This document shows positions 1 through 12,459 of a DNA stretch of 64,000 bases, in pieces (position 1 is the stretch's first letter; each line of letters starts with the position of its first letter). The stretch spans positions 6,982,679 to 7,046,678 of the forward strand of contig NC_081337.1 in NCBI RefSeq assembly GCF_022539665.2, in the 5' to 3' direction. The notes below the pieces were generated by a model. That model was given only the letters and a program-made list of their open reading frames with translations, was not told where the DNA came from and did no database searches. The position numbers and the translations under genes are program-made. The stretch is from Daphnia carinata (taxonomy: Eukaryota; Arthropoda; Branchiopoda; Diplostraca; Daphniidae).

Positions 1-415
1 TCTTTCACTCGCTCGCTCCGGTTCACACAGACAAACGCACCACGCGCGAGCAGCCGAGCAATTGGGTAAAGAAAAAAAAAAAAGAAAAGGAAATCTAGGG
101 GAAGGAGAAGAAAAGAAGAAAACGGATACATTATGATAATATAATATAGCGCGGTGGTAACGGCGGTGAGGGAGAAACTATGTCGGAGAGGACGAACGAC
201 GTCATTATTTTCTGTTGTCATCTTTTCAAGAATCGCATTTCACATTAGCGGTCTCGACTACGTAGACTTGGGGTGTCTTGAACTGAGGAAAAAAAAAAAA
301 CGCGAAATCCTTACAGCCCCGCGTACATTACAGCGCATTCAAAAAAATGCGGAAACGAAAAGGAAAAAGCGAAGGGCGATGTAAAAAGACGGAGATTGGG
401 AATACGAGGCTGTTT

Positions 416-423
416 TGACGTCA
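416..423. promoter_or_regulatory. CRE palindrome TGACGTCA
   Basis: A perfect 8-bp CREB/ATF-type palindrome. A second perfect copy is at 2561-2568 and a third, extended to TTGACGTCAA, is at 6316-6323 in intron 3 of the LRR receptor gene. An 8-mer occurs by chance about once per 65 kb, so three in the first 6.4 kb is more than expected. Function is inference only. Confidence 0.35.
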
Positions 424-3400
424 TTTGGCTTCTCGATAGCAAACTCGTTGCAAATGGCTGTTTACATTAATCGATACTTGAAATGAAACGTGCACTTGGT
501 AATGATGAGAACCGTTCGATCGTCGACCGAAAGCACGACAATGAGTGGGCGGACGCAACGAACAACTGACAGTTGCCGATGGAAAATGCTTAACTGGTTG
601 TAGAGGATTCTCAGAAAAAATGTTTGAAATTATTCGCGCTCGATCGTACCGATGCGACGAGAACAAAAATTTACGTAACAAAACGAGGGGATTTTTCTCA
701 TTCTCCTGCCTCTTCACACCTACACAGTTTCACGCTAGCGTGCCGTGCATAAGTGTCATACATGACGAGATGTAGGAAACTTTTGGCAACACGGCAATCT
801 CGAAAGAAAGAAAGGCAAGAAATGGGAAATTCTTTACGGATGAATGGCAAGCGCTATTCCAGAGAATGTAAAGTACATATACAGTATTTATACCAACCGT
901 GATGTCCCGGTGTGGCTCGACGGCTATTGTGTACGGGGAAAAAAAAAACGGTTTGCATCGATTTTGAAATGCTGGACTGGAACGAGTAAAAAGAAGGAAG
1001 CCCAAAACGACAATTGAATCGAAAGGAAAAAAAAAATGCCAACAATTGATGTGCGCTGACGGAGGGGAAAGGAAGACGAGCGAAGTGGATGAACGTGAAG
1101 ATCGTGTCAAAAAGAAGAGCAGGAACCGTGCGTGGTCGGGCTTGGGAACAATTGATGCAGAATCCAAAAAATGTGGCAAGGATGTACAGTATATCGTCTA
1201 AGGCAATCGACTCTGCGAGTGTGAGCCTTTGGATAAAAAAGAAAGAAAGAAAGAAAGAAAAAAGAAGAGGGGGGTAAAAAGAAAAAAAAAAATGCATGGG
1301 AAATGGAAGTATGGAAAAGAATCGAAACACGCCCGGGTCCCGAAATCTACATTATCAGTGATGTGTTGCTTTAAAAAAGATGAAGAGGCTTTGAGAATAG
1401 GAGGGCCAGAAAAGAAAAAAAAAAAAGAGAAAACGAAGCGTAACTGCATCTTCAGGCAGGATATCTAAATAAATATACACCAAGGAAGAAAATGGTGGAA
1501 CAGGGTCTTTTTACAGGTATGTATCGATAGATTGCCCCATCCGTTTTCTTCTTCTTTCCACCTTTTTTTATCTGTTCATTTCAGGTTCTTCGTCCCTTCT
1601 TCTTCTTCTCCCCCCAACAACCATCGCATTATTTTTTTTTTTTTCTGGGGCTGCCTTTTGTTAAAGACTCTTTTCGTCTTCAGGGCTTGATGATGATGAG
1701 ATGTTTGTTGGATAACTCCCAAAGAGAAGCGAAAAAGGGCAAGGACGAAGAGGAAAAAAGGAAAAAAAAAAAAAAAAACCGAAGGCGTACATGAGAATAT
1801 AAGCAAGGCGAGAATGTAACGGAGGAGAAGGAGAAAGAGGAAAGACAAGAAAAGATGGACGATAAGATAACTGCGTGTCCCGTTTTCATACGTATTCAGC
1901 TGAAGATGAGTGGATGCACGCACCGTAGTGACCGTAGAGTAATACGCGCATAGGAAAAGTAGGCGGACAAGAAGAAGAAGAAAAAAAAAGATGAAAGACG
2001 ATGAGAGAAAAAAAAAATCTCTCTCTAAAAAAAAACACCGCCAACAAACAAACAACACACACACACACTCTCAGTTGTATATAGCTATCGTTCTCTGTCT
2101 TCCTGTTGGCGGGGTATTGATTTGATTATTCAGCAGCTAAGCTTAGTTATTTATACATTTGATTTAGGTTAGCTTCTTATACAGTGACGTCTTCGAAATC
2201 CCACTCGAGTCCCCTGTGTGATCATTATGCATCCAACCAGCCACATCTTTTTTTGAATATTGAAATTGTGCATGGCCATATGACGTAGTGTGAATCGTTT
2301 TCTTCTCTCATTTCCCTGTGCTGTTTTATTGCTTTATCGGACGGACCGAGTCATTTGTTGCACAATAGGCTATAGATAGAAGATGACAGTCCTAGCGTCT
2401 CACTCTTTTGAATCAAACGGAAGACGCTGCATTACCTCATAGGGTCAGTGTGCATAAGTTTCGTCATCTGTCCGCCGCCTTCTTTCTTTCATCTTTTAAG
2501 AGGGCCACTGTAGCCACTGTCGGCCTACCAGTGGCGACTCGTTTACTCTCGAGAGTTGCATGACGTCATCCTTCTTTTTTGGCCCTACACTTCCCTAGAA
2601 GGTTAGCCGCAGAGCACGACCGAAAAGCACGCGCATGACCAAATGCAGCTCTGTCACAGTGAATGCGACCCCCAAGTTGACGACATTTGGGAACCCGGAC
2701 TGCATCATACCACCCGTCGACTTTTTTTTTTTCGTTTTTTTTTCTTTTCAAAATGGAATACGCCAATGACGATAAATTACGTCGTGGCATGACCATCGAA
2801 GTTGACGTACGCAGTTCGAGACTGGTCTCTCCTTCCTTGTTGTTCTGCGAACGCGGCCATCATCATTCACGTTCTAAAGATATGTCGATGATTGTTGAGC
2901 TGGTCTAGTCAACTGGTCCTCACCATCCTGTTTCTACGCCCGTTGCTATACGAGGCAGCACCTTCGTTATCGACAAAAAATTGAGAACAACGAAATACTA
3001 AGATCGTTAAGAAAAAAAAATCAGAAAACAGGGGCGATAATCGGATAGAATCAAACGACAGTCGTTGAGGCGGGTAAAGAAACGAGTTGCCCGCTCTCGT
3101 CGAATCGTACACGCTAACAGACGGGGAAATTAAATGAAGCGTGTCGAACTCGATAGTTCTTTCGAACGCTGGTGGCCTTGATGAACCCCCAAAACAAGCA
3201 AGAGTCGATTGTGGAGCCCTACGAACGTGAACGAACGACCCCTAAAGAAACACACGGCGGTTGCCTCGAGTCGTTTCTTCTTTTTAAATGATAGCCCAAA
3301 TGATCGGCTCGTTGTCTTTCGGTATTTATAGTATTTATAAAAAACTTTTATTTCTACCGGGAACGTAGGAAAAACAAAGACGAGAAACTGGAACGTTGTC

Positions 3401-4401
3401 TTCCCCGCAGGTGAGAAATTTTTTTTTAAAAAGGCAAGAGCGAATTTATGCAAATCGTCGCGTTACCTGTAGCTATTTTTTTTTTCTAAGCTCTGGTTCA
3501 TGGATTGGCTCGTTCATCGTAAATTAAAGTAGCTCCAAAAAAAAAAAAAAAGAGAAGTCTGGGGGCCACCAGAAGCGATTGACGGCACATGACCGGGCGT
3601 TGTCCAATTGCCTATCCTTTTTCGGGATCTTTCTTCTATATACATATCGAATATAAAATGAGTTACTCGAGGAATCGATGGATCCGTAAGATCAATATCT
3701 ACGCACTTGTTTTTCCTTCTCCAGTTTGCCGATTCACTCTGTTTAAAAAAAAAAAAACCATGTGTTAGGGTCACCTATAGTCGAACAAAGTCTATGCAAA
3801 TTCGTGACCCACCAGAAAGTTTACTAAGAAATTTCTCATCTGATATGCGTTCAGCGTACTCGAGCAAGAAATAGTCGAATGACGAGTAAGTCGCTATGGT
3901 ACAACTAGCAGTAAATCTGCTTGTACGTCACGTTTCCTTCTTCTTTGTTTAATTTGTTTTGTTTTTTTTTTTGTTTTTTTTTCGAGTGTTGCAATAGATG
4001 CGCATACCTGTTTTAGGCCTTAACCGGGTGGGCGAAAATGTCGTGAGGGTCAAGACTTGGCCGAAGATTGTTGCTGATTTTTTGGTTGTTTATTTCCAAT
4101 TTCTCTTCTTTTTATCCCTCCGCTAGATCACGACTTTAACGAAAGAAAGAAAAGTATGAATAAGGAAATATTTTCCATCATGGCTTAAGACGTCCATAAC
4201 AAATTGTCGGGTTAGTCGCTGATAAACACCCGTCTCCTGCAGCCCATTCCATCCACGCATTTAAGCTCCATACTTTTGTTTTTGTGTTTTTTTCCCGATA
4301 AAAAGACAACGCATTCAACTGTCGAGCTGTCGCTTATGTTGGAAACGGTTCATTAAAACTTCCTTTTTTTTTTCTTTGTTTCGTTTTGGTCCGTGACCGA
4401 T

Positions 4402-4410
4402 TATATTTAA
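4402..4410 (+). promoter_or_regulatory. Possible TATA element of the LRR receptor gene
   Basis: TATATTTAA lies about 75 bp before the ATG at 4477, at a workable distance for a core promoter with a short leader. The alternative is that the leader is spliced: a pyrimidine-poor CTTGCAG, ending at 4443, could act as an acceptor from an upstream untranslated exon. Only transcript ends would decide between these. Confidence 0.25.
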
Positions 4411-4476
4411 GCAGACAACCAGAAGCAGCGCAAACTCTTGCAGAAGTAGCCGGGATCCGAGTACAACAAGCAGGCG

Positions 4477-7400
4477 ATGGCGCCATTTTCTAATTGCCGA
4501 AGGTGTGCCGTATGGTTCGTGTTGGCCTCGTTCGTCTGGCTTCATCTGCTCGATGCAGCGGCCCTCGAGCCGAACAACCCGCTGCGACGCGTCGGCGATG
4601 ACAGCCCGATGACGTGGCGCAGAAGGCACAGTCGGGATCTTCATCATCTTCATCTTCATCACGATCGTGACTTCGGTCGTGCTGGCGCCTCGGATGACCA
4701 AAGCGGCCGCCACAGAAGATCCGAGTGGTCTTGCCCCCAGGTGAGCCATCCGTCTCGCTCGCCCGGCATTTCGTGCCAATGCGATTTGCCGCACACGCTC
4801 CGCTGCTCGGCAGTGAGCGGTGGGCACACATCTGGCTCGAATTTCGGATCGTCGGAGTCTGAGCGTCAAGTGGCGGCCGTCATCGGAGCGTTGAGGGCTC
4901 TGCCGCGCGAGCAGTCCGTCTCACTGCTCGATTTATCAATCCAAAATTTCAGCCGACTGGGCCCTTTCCTTTTTGAACGAGTCACGCTGCACGGACTTGT
5001 TATCTCTTCTGGCGAAATTCAAGATGTCTCAGCGCAAGCTTTCGCCGGCCTAGCTTCGTCACTCACCGCTCTAGGGTTACCCAATAATCGATTGGTAAAC
5101 GTACCCTCGGAAGCGCTTCGTCCGCTGATTCATCTTGAACGTCTCGATCTATCCAACAATCGGATTCAATCCATTGCCGGACAACCATTTGCCGGTCTCG
5201 ATAGGCTTCGTTTCCTCGACTTGAGTGGCAACGCATTGGAAACTATCGCTCCAACAGTTTTTGGCGCAGCGTCCGGTTTGCGGAGCTTGCAATTGCGATC
5301 AAATTTGTTGGAAACTTCGCAACTCGTCGCACCAGCCCTGAGCGGCCTCAAGAAATTGCAAGAACTTGATCTTGGCTACAATCGGCTACGCGGACGGCTA
5401 ACCAGCACGTTTCTTCAAGGCTTAGACAACCTCATCACGCTGGAATTGACGGGCAATAATTTGACATTGTTAAAACGTGGCATGCTCTCCGGATTGAAAC
5501 GGCTCCGCACTTTGCGCTTGGCTCGCAATCAGGTAAAAAAAAAAAAAAAAAGAAAGAAACATTTGCATGCCTTTTCATTCGGTGTGACACATACATGTTC
5601 ACATCATGACTCACATGGCATACCCTATAATAAAACATTGTGTACTTATCGGCTATCGATCTCTATTTTTCGTGCTCCCATTCTCTCTAGATCGATGTGA
5701 TTGAAGATCAATCTTTCGTTTCGCTGGCGTCGCTGACTACGCTGGACCTGAGCCATAACGGCGTCGTGGCCATTTCCGGACAGTCGCTCTCCCATCTTAA
5801 CGAGTATATCTACTATTTGCCGTTGTAGCTATTTCCCTTAGATTATCTCAAAATGTGCGCTTTGCAAGTTTAGCCGCTTCTTTCTAGTGTAGTATTTAAG
5901 CGCAAAGGATTCGCAATTAATTGTTGGACCACTGATGACGTAGTAAAAGATAATTTTAACATGGGCGTATCCTATCGTACCCAAAGTCTAAATATATATC
6001 TTGCTATTTATCTATTTGAAGTTTGACGCAGTTGGACTTAAGCCACAACTACTTGCGCGCCGTGACGTCGGAACTGGTCGGCGGATTGTCCAGTCTCGAG
6101 TCACTGGACTTGACTGATAACGACATCTCTCTAGTCGAACCCGGAGCTCTGACCAACCTGCCAAAGCTCATCCATCTGTCACTGACGGGTAAGCATCATA
6201 ACTTATTTGCCGTCCACTCATTTTTGGCATACTCCCACCTTCCGGTAAGGTGCAAGTGTTTTTTTTGTTAGGGCTCAGGAGCTTTCGGCATTCGTCCGTT
6301 GTCAATTCATTGAGTTGACGTCAATCATGAAAATCTTAAAGCGAATTCTAGGACAGTATTCAACAATCTCTTTTCACTAGTCCAACATTTTTTACAAGCC
6401 CCATTTTTTTTCGGGCTCTCGGAGCCGGAAGGTGATGGGCAGGATGGACGGAAGACCTGGAGGGCCAAACTATGTCTGGTTTCCCAACAGGCCCTCCTCC
6501 ATAATGCAAAAAAAAAAAAGAGAAAAGGAGATGCGTCAAAACACATTCCTGGCCTCACCACTATGTGTAAACATATGCACGAATCTACCGCCGTTCGAGT
6601 ATTAGAACCTTAAGGCAGCTCATGGCTGATGTATGCTGAATGCTATCTTTGAAAGCTTCTTATCTATTTTTCATGTTGGCCGTAACGTGAAACACGGGAG
6701 ACCTGTGATTCGCTGGCCAGCGTTCGATGGAGAGAAAAAAAAAAGGCCAAAGCTAGGGCTTCGCTACTATACTTACACGCTCTGTCATCATCGCTTTGGC
6801 TTCTAGTTTGTCCCTCTCCTGGACATGTAGAATCAATGGCTCTGATGGCTGGCCCTTTCTTTTTTAACTGTCGCTCTACTACCTCCAATTCTTCACGCGT
6901 CAAATCCCTTCATTTATCTCTCCCCCTTTGATGTCGCGGCTAAAGAAGCCGGAGAAAAGAGAATTTTTAAAAATAAAACCGTCTTCTTTATTTTGTCCAC
7001 CCTCCTGTCAGACAGGTTTATTGTGCTGGAACGATTTCATAAAAATAAGAGACGGGCTACCCACACGGCTGTACTTTCTCAAAGAACCGGAAAAAGGTGC
7101 AGGCCTGTCCTCGCTGCTTTTCAGTTTCGCTTCCTCTCTTTTCATTTTTCTTTTGTTAAACAACTTTAGTCTTGTTCAATTCAATCGTTCCTTTAAAAAA
7201 AAAAAGCTGGGCGTGCACTGATGTATTGATCATGATTGTCATCCCCCACGCGATCTGCGATAGACCGAGAAAAATGAGCGTGGATCAAGACGGTTCAATG
7301 AAAGAGGCGATCCGGTGACAAGTCGAGTGAATAACAAAACTGTGTTGACATCAAGTGTAGCAAAAATCCCCCTTCTTTCTTTTTTTAAACGCTAGAATTA

Positions 7401-10400
7401 TTGCTGTAAGAATTGGATTTTACGATACATTCCCTCCAGACTGACGGGGAGTGCGTGACGAGCAGCGATGTAAACAAATCAGGTCCGGTCTGGTGGACTA
7501 AGAAGGAAAAAGGGATTTTGACAGTGAAATGTCGTTTTCGCACGTAGCTATTCGAATGTTCTTCAAGAGCGGAAGTTGCACTGGTCGTCAATTCTGTGTT
7601 GGAAGAACTACCTTCTTCTTTTTTTTTCCCTTTCAAAGTCCAAATCGTTTACAGTTTATTTGACTTTCTAGTCACCATAGAGCAAAAGGGGTGCTGACTG
7701 TTGAACTCAGGCTTACATTCTACAAAGTTATACTAGCCCTCGTTCTTTTCGCTTTTCTCTCGCCGAAAAAAATCAACAACAGAAAAAAAAACCAAGTTTC
7801 AATCCGCTGTTCATGCACCATCACACGCGCGCTAGGGCCTCCGCGAAGATGCCCTCCCACTTCTTTTTAGTATCATTGAATACAGTAAGAGTCCAGTTCT
7901 ATACACACACACACACTACGGTCTATGTAGCGCAGTCGACCGAAGACGGAAAGACCAAAGCAACTCAATGGGCTCGCTCACAAAGTTCAATGTGAAAAAG
8001 ACAGGGGTGTCAACATTCGGTCCGCAGCAAACCAAAGGGGTTCCTCTCGCTCCGTTAAAGACGTCATCAACCGCTTCACTTGCCACCATGTTCAACTTTT
8101 CCTTCTTCATGTTCCGTTCTGGTGCGGAACATCCGCTCGCTTGATTCATCTCCAGTTGGCACACATGTTCGCTTTAGTCCCGGCCGACCCATTAAGGCCA
8201 ACGGCTATCGCCTTTCTTTGTTACAAAGATACACAAACGGAAATAACAGACCCAACGGGCAACCGTAAATTTTTTTTTTCATACCGTAAATATGTGACGA
8301 GATGATTTCATATTGAAAAGGAGCCAACGAGGAATTCATGTGCGCTCATGCTCGTGCTTTCGACGTGTGAGAAGGAACAACAGTTTCCTTTTCAGTAGAA
8401 AAAAGCATCAGAGGCGAACGTGCAAGTGACTTATGTGATGGCTGTTAAATTTGAAAAATGCACCGTTGGCGGACGTGCAACTCCCGCTATTGAAGCGGTC
8501 AGTAATAAAAACGAAAGAAAGCAACAGGGAAACGGATGCGATCGGATGAAACGGGTGAGTACGTTTCGACAAAACGGAGAACGAAACTGAATGCAACGGC
8601 AATCACGAAATGGTTTCACAGTTGCGCACCGAGTCTGCGCCAATGGTAGAAATCTTTTGAAACGTGACTTGAAGCGGCAAATGGAACAGAAAAAAAATTA
8701 TATTTATATATTTCCTCTTCGTTTCTTTACCGCTGTCATATGTGTCGAACGTGAGTGGGAAGTAAGAAAAAAGAATAAAAATAGAAAATTGCAAGAACCT
8801 GAAGAGCGAGTGAAAGACATGGGCTTCTTTTTTTATTGTTATTTTAGTTACTTTGGCAGCGAAAACAGGAGGGGATTACGGCTAGACGAATACAAATGCA
8901 ATGAAAAGAAAAAAAAAACGGAGAGAGATAGAAAATGAATAATAGATGGAAAACCATCAAAAGGGCAATAGAAAAGGTGTGACAAATGGAAAGGAAAAAG
9001 ATATCCGACCTGGGTTGGATTATAGCGACGTAAAAATGGTAGAACCAAGGACGACAACAAAGACGCAAAAGCTGTGACTTTTTTCTGTGCGCAAGCAAAG
9101 GAAGGCCTCAACCAATCGCACCGAAAAGAAGAAATATGCTTAAGGTATATACATACACCTCAATAGGGAGGATAAAAAAAAAAGTAACACATAAAACAGG
9201 TATATCTTTCTCACTTCCTGTTTGTGTTGCTTGTACATTCGGTACGGGCAAGTCTGTTTTTTTTTCCAGAAAGGAAAAAAATTTGCTGAAGAAAAGAGCG
9301 TCTTAATGACTTTAATCCGACAGCAGACGATTTGTGGGGTTCTCCAGTCATCATCGTTTGGTGAATGCATCTACAAATCTCAAGAGAAACGTGATTTCTC
9401 TTCGCTTTCCTGCCATTCAGATTTATTCTTAATACTTTGAATATCTTTTCTATTTCTGCCATCCCAGTAAAATGCACGTACATTTTTTTTCTATACTAAG
9501 TACGAGGGGGGATGGGGGACCACTAGTCTTCATTGGCTCCAAAATCACACGCTTAAGTGCTTTGCCTTCGTCGGCATTCTGGAAGATCTTCCAGCCTCCA
9601 CATTCGTTTGATGATAATCATGCGATATTAGCGTTTTCCTCAATCCCCCTTTTCATGATTTTCATCTGATTTTTTTTTTCCTTCAATGACTCTTAAGAGA
9701 TTCTCAGATGCTGATTGAAAACACCGGAACATCCGTCACGTTCAATGGAAAAGAAAAAAGAATTAGGAGTGAGATCGTCTTATCAAACGGGAACAGATGA
9801 GGAAAACCCGAACATTTTTCTTGATTGCGAGCTCAAGTTGCGTGCCAATCGTGGGTCGGACACGGACGTCGGAGAGTCTTTGCCTCTCTGATATCCTGCC
9901 GATAGCAGAACTCCTCCCTACGTCGTTCAAGCAACTCGCCACACGATCGTTTCGTTTTGTTTTTTTCCTTTGGACTCCATTCTTTCCTTTCCGTGTAAGC
10001 AAAGAATTCCCTTCGTCACGCGATCGAAGCTCGCAGCATAGTCTTTGCCGACTTGGCACAATGATGAGGATGTTTATGGCACTTATTCCAGCTTTATACG
10101 GCCCTTCAACACGCACCGGCCATTATGCTAATGAGCGAATAATGAGGCTACAGACTGAAGGCGCGTTCCAAACGCTGCAAAGGTGACTGGGAATTCTCGC
10201 TAATCAGAAAGCTGTTCCTTTCTTCTCTTCATTTGTCTACCACTTGACTTTGCATATTTTTCTTGTACACAGTTCCTCTCTTTGCTTGAATATTCAAGGA
10301 TGGTTCTTATTTGCTCTTTTATTTTTACAGACAACCCGTTAAACTGTGACTGCCATTTGGTCGATTTGGCTCGATGGTTACGCAACAGCACCGGTAACAA

Positions 10401-11766
10401 ACCAGCCGACGATCAAAACCGAAGATCGGCCGTTTGCGCTACACCACCTTCGCTGGAAAACGGACTCTTGTTCGAGGCGGAAATAGAAACCCTGACCTGC
10501 GAAACGAATGGAAATGGACGCAGTGGTTCTCTCTCCACCGATGCCCAACAAGAAGGCGATGAAAGCAACAACTTCTTGTCCTCCCAACCGACCGAAGATT
10601 TCATCCGATTATCAACCGCTCAAGTGCAATTCGGATCTGCCGAACTGGAAGGATCGCTATTGCATACAGTGTGGAAAGTGGATTCGGCCACATTGCCATA
10701 CACATGCGACGCTATCCTCGTCTATGAATTGAGCGAGGAACATGAGGCTCTGCTTGACTCGTACCCCGTTCGTTGCCATTCGGAAGAACGGCCCAACAAG
10801 CAACTACAGCTCACCGTAAAACTTAGCGACAATATGAAGACGGATGGTCAGTATCGATTGTGTCTCGTCTTGTTCGAAGGAGGTCATGACGATGAAGCTT
10901 CTCTTTTACCCGGATGTTCCCACTCGATGACCTGGCAAACGTTAAAGCATCACGACGAAGAAGCGGACGAAACGACTCATGAAAGCGGTAACGTCTTGAG
11001 TGATCATGCATCATCAGGACTGCCCGTAACGGCAATGACGACGCAGATTACCGCCTTTTACGCTAACGTCAGTTCGCCACAATCCGTTTCGGTTTACATG
11101 AGAATTCCGGACGCCTTACCGACCTGTCAGTTCACCGTGGCCGTTTTTGAGAAGCATCGATTGCTGGCGCTGAAACGACTGAACTGTTCGACCACATCGT
11201 TCACCTTTGGTCAACTGATGGACAACAGAAACAGCCAATTTGCTACCAGTGCTGTCGAGCACCCAGTCGAGGAGTATCAAGTATGCGCTACATTTGCCCA
11301 GCAAGGCCAGTTCCTTCCGCCTCCCGATGGAGAACGTCAGGCGGATGGGGATATCGTTTTGACTGCAAGCAAGGGTCGAAGTAGTAGCAGCATTGCTATA
11401 TCATCTAACGCCGGAGGACCCTCGATGATCAATTCGACCGTTGTTCAGTACGAACACTGCGTCGTTGCCAAAGTGCCCAACCGGATCTGGGCCGTTGAGA
11501 ACACGTTGGTCGTCATCGCCGTCACGGTGGTTTTCGTCCTAATCGCGGCCGCGCTCCTGTTACTCACCTACCTGCTGGCCAGACGGGTCTTCTTCCGGCG
11601 TTCCAAGTTGCTGTGGTGCAGCTCATCCTCCGATCCGTTGAGCTCGTCCGTGCCCAAGGCGACCAGTCGCCACATTCTGTACGTGCCGGAGAGTGACTAC
11701 TTCACTGACTCGGCCTGCAGCAGTAGCGGATCAGATAACCGCGAAGAGACGTCGACTAACGTCTGA
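4477..11766 (+). CDS. Transmembrane leucine-rich-repeat receptor (4 coding exons, 923 aa)
   Basis: Coding exons are 4477-5532, 5691-5803, 6022-6188 and 10331-11766. All introns are GT-AG with matching phases, and the sum is 924 codons with the stop. Order of parts: signal peptide (about 1-28, core AVWFVLASFVWLHLL), a His/Arg-rich stretch, an LRRNT cap with Cys86, 100, 102 and 110 (ending CDLPHTLRC), about ten LRRs (149-446), an LRRCT beginning NPLNCDC at 447, and a roughly 330-residue stem that may hold degenerate fibronectin-III-like folds. One membrane span follows (about 838-862), then a 61-residue tail ending STNV, a class I PDZ ligand. No Ig domain or kinase is present. Plasma-membrane adhesion or signalling is the family role. 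The LRRNT and LRR block resemble, from memory, insect Lrt (leucine-rich tendon-specific)-type proteins; tartan, capricious or windpipe relatives are alternatives, so I assign no symbol. Intron 3 is 4.1 kb, unlike the other two (158 and 218 bp). Frames that read through intron 1 past 5532 are false. Confidence 0.9.
6189..10330 (+). other. Intron 3 of the LRR receptor gene
   Basis: The donor GTAAGC follows the last LRR codons, and the acceptor TTTTTACAG precedes the LRRCT exon. The intron splits a codon (G|AC) to give the LRRCT opening DNPLNCDC. Inside are poly-A/T runs, a CRE palindrome at 6316-6323 and short open frames on both strands, none of which I recognise. Its length suggests room for enhancers or an unrecognised alternative exon, but none is demonstrable. 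Confidence 0.75.
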
Positions 11767-12438
11767 TATCGAATATAAAATCAACTCTGCAACACCCGAT
11801 TACGACAACAAATAAGACGGCTGGGAATGCTTAAAAGGCCATCCAGCCATCGCATCGTCAATTACGTCAAAAGCTTTAAGCCCTTTTTTCTTTCACGCCC
11901 TTCACGTCACTTTCACGGACCTTCATTGTCATTTCCCCTCAAGCGGTCATGTGTGTTTTCTATTTAGTGCCAAAGTTGAGCTTGACCCACGCGTTTTCCC
12001 CATTTTTTTTTTTCATTATATTGTTTTAAAATCAATAATTGTACCATAGAACCTTTTTGTACAGAAGGAATTTTTAATGCGATTGGAAAGGGAAGTGTCG
12101 TGCCGCCGGATCGATTGTCCGACGTTTTATCAAATTGTTTTGTCATTTTTCTTGTATCTTTTATCGTTTGTCCCATCTAATTTTCATTGTCTGCAGGAGC
12201 ATTTACAGATTTATCACATCCGTCTAACCCTTTCATGTCTTTTCCTGCTGGATGAACTTTTATGATTGGTTTTTGGAAACGGGAAGGATTAATTAAAAAG
12301 CGAATCTTGCTGTTGATTTATTTCTACCCCAATTTGTACGCCCTTCTCCCCTTGTCCTCTCATCTTCTGTCAGTCTTTTCGTTAAAAACCACGTTGTGCA
12401 TAATTATATACGATCACTTTTGTACAGTACAGCTCATG

Positions 12439-12444
12439 AATAAA
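12439..12444 (+). terminator. Likely polyadenylation signal AATAAA of the LRR receptor gene
   Basis: This is the first well-placed canonical AATAAA after the stop codon at 11764-11766. It would give a 3' untranslated region of roughly 690 nt. It is followed within about 40 nt by a GT/T-rich stretch of the kind expected downstream of a cleavage site. Confidence 0.45.
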
Positions 12445-12459
12445 GACAACACACATCCT

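Larger units (their letters stand above)
1..4476. other. Non-coding 5' flank of the LRR receptor gene
   Basis: I see no gene here. The short open frames are mostly lysine/arginine or phenylalanine/leucine runs produced by poly-A and poly-T tracts. The segment alternates A-rich (60-1450, 1740-2050) and mixed sequence, with CA repeats at about 2055-2070. A less skewed, GC-richer block lies around 2500-2900 and is open on both strands, including a plus-strand frame beginning at the ATG at about 2753; I cannot recognise any family in it. Two perfect CRE palindromes occur in this flank (separate entry). It probably contains the distal promoter and possibly 5' untranslated exons of the gene starting at 4477. 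Confidence 0.6.

Noticed and set aside
4315-4869. Antisense 184-codon frame over LRR exon 1
   Set aside because: A shadow of the coding strand in GC-richer sequence; Arg/Ala-rich with no recognisable motif.
5533-5700. Extension of LRR exon 1 past 5532
   Set aside because: It reads through a GT-AG intron: the added residues start with a lysine run, while splicing to 5691 restores the LRR consensus (NQ|IDVIEDQSF).
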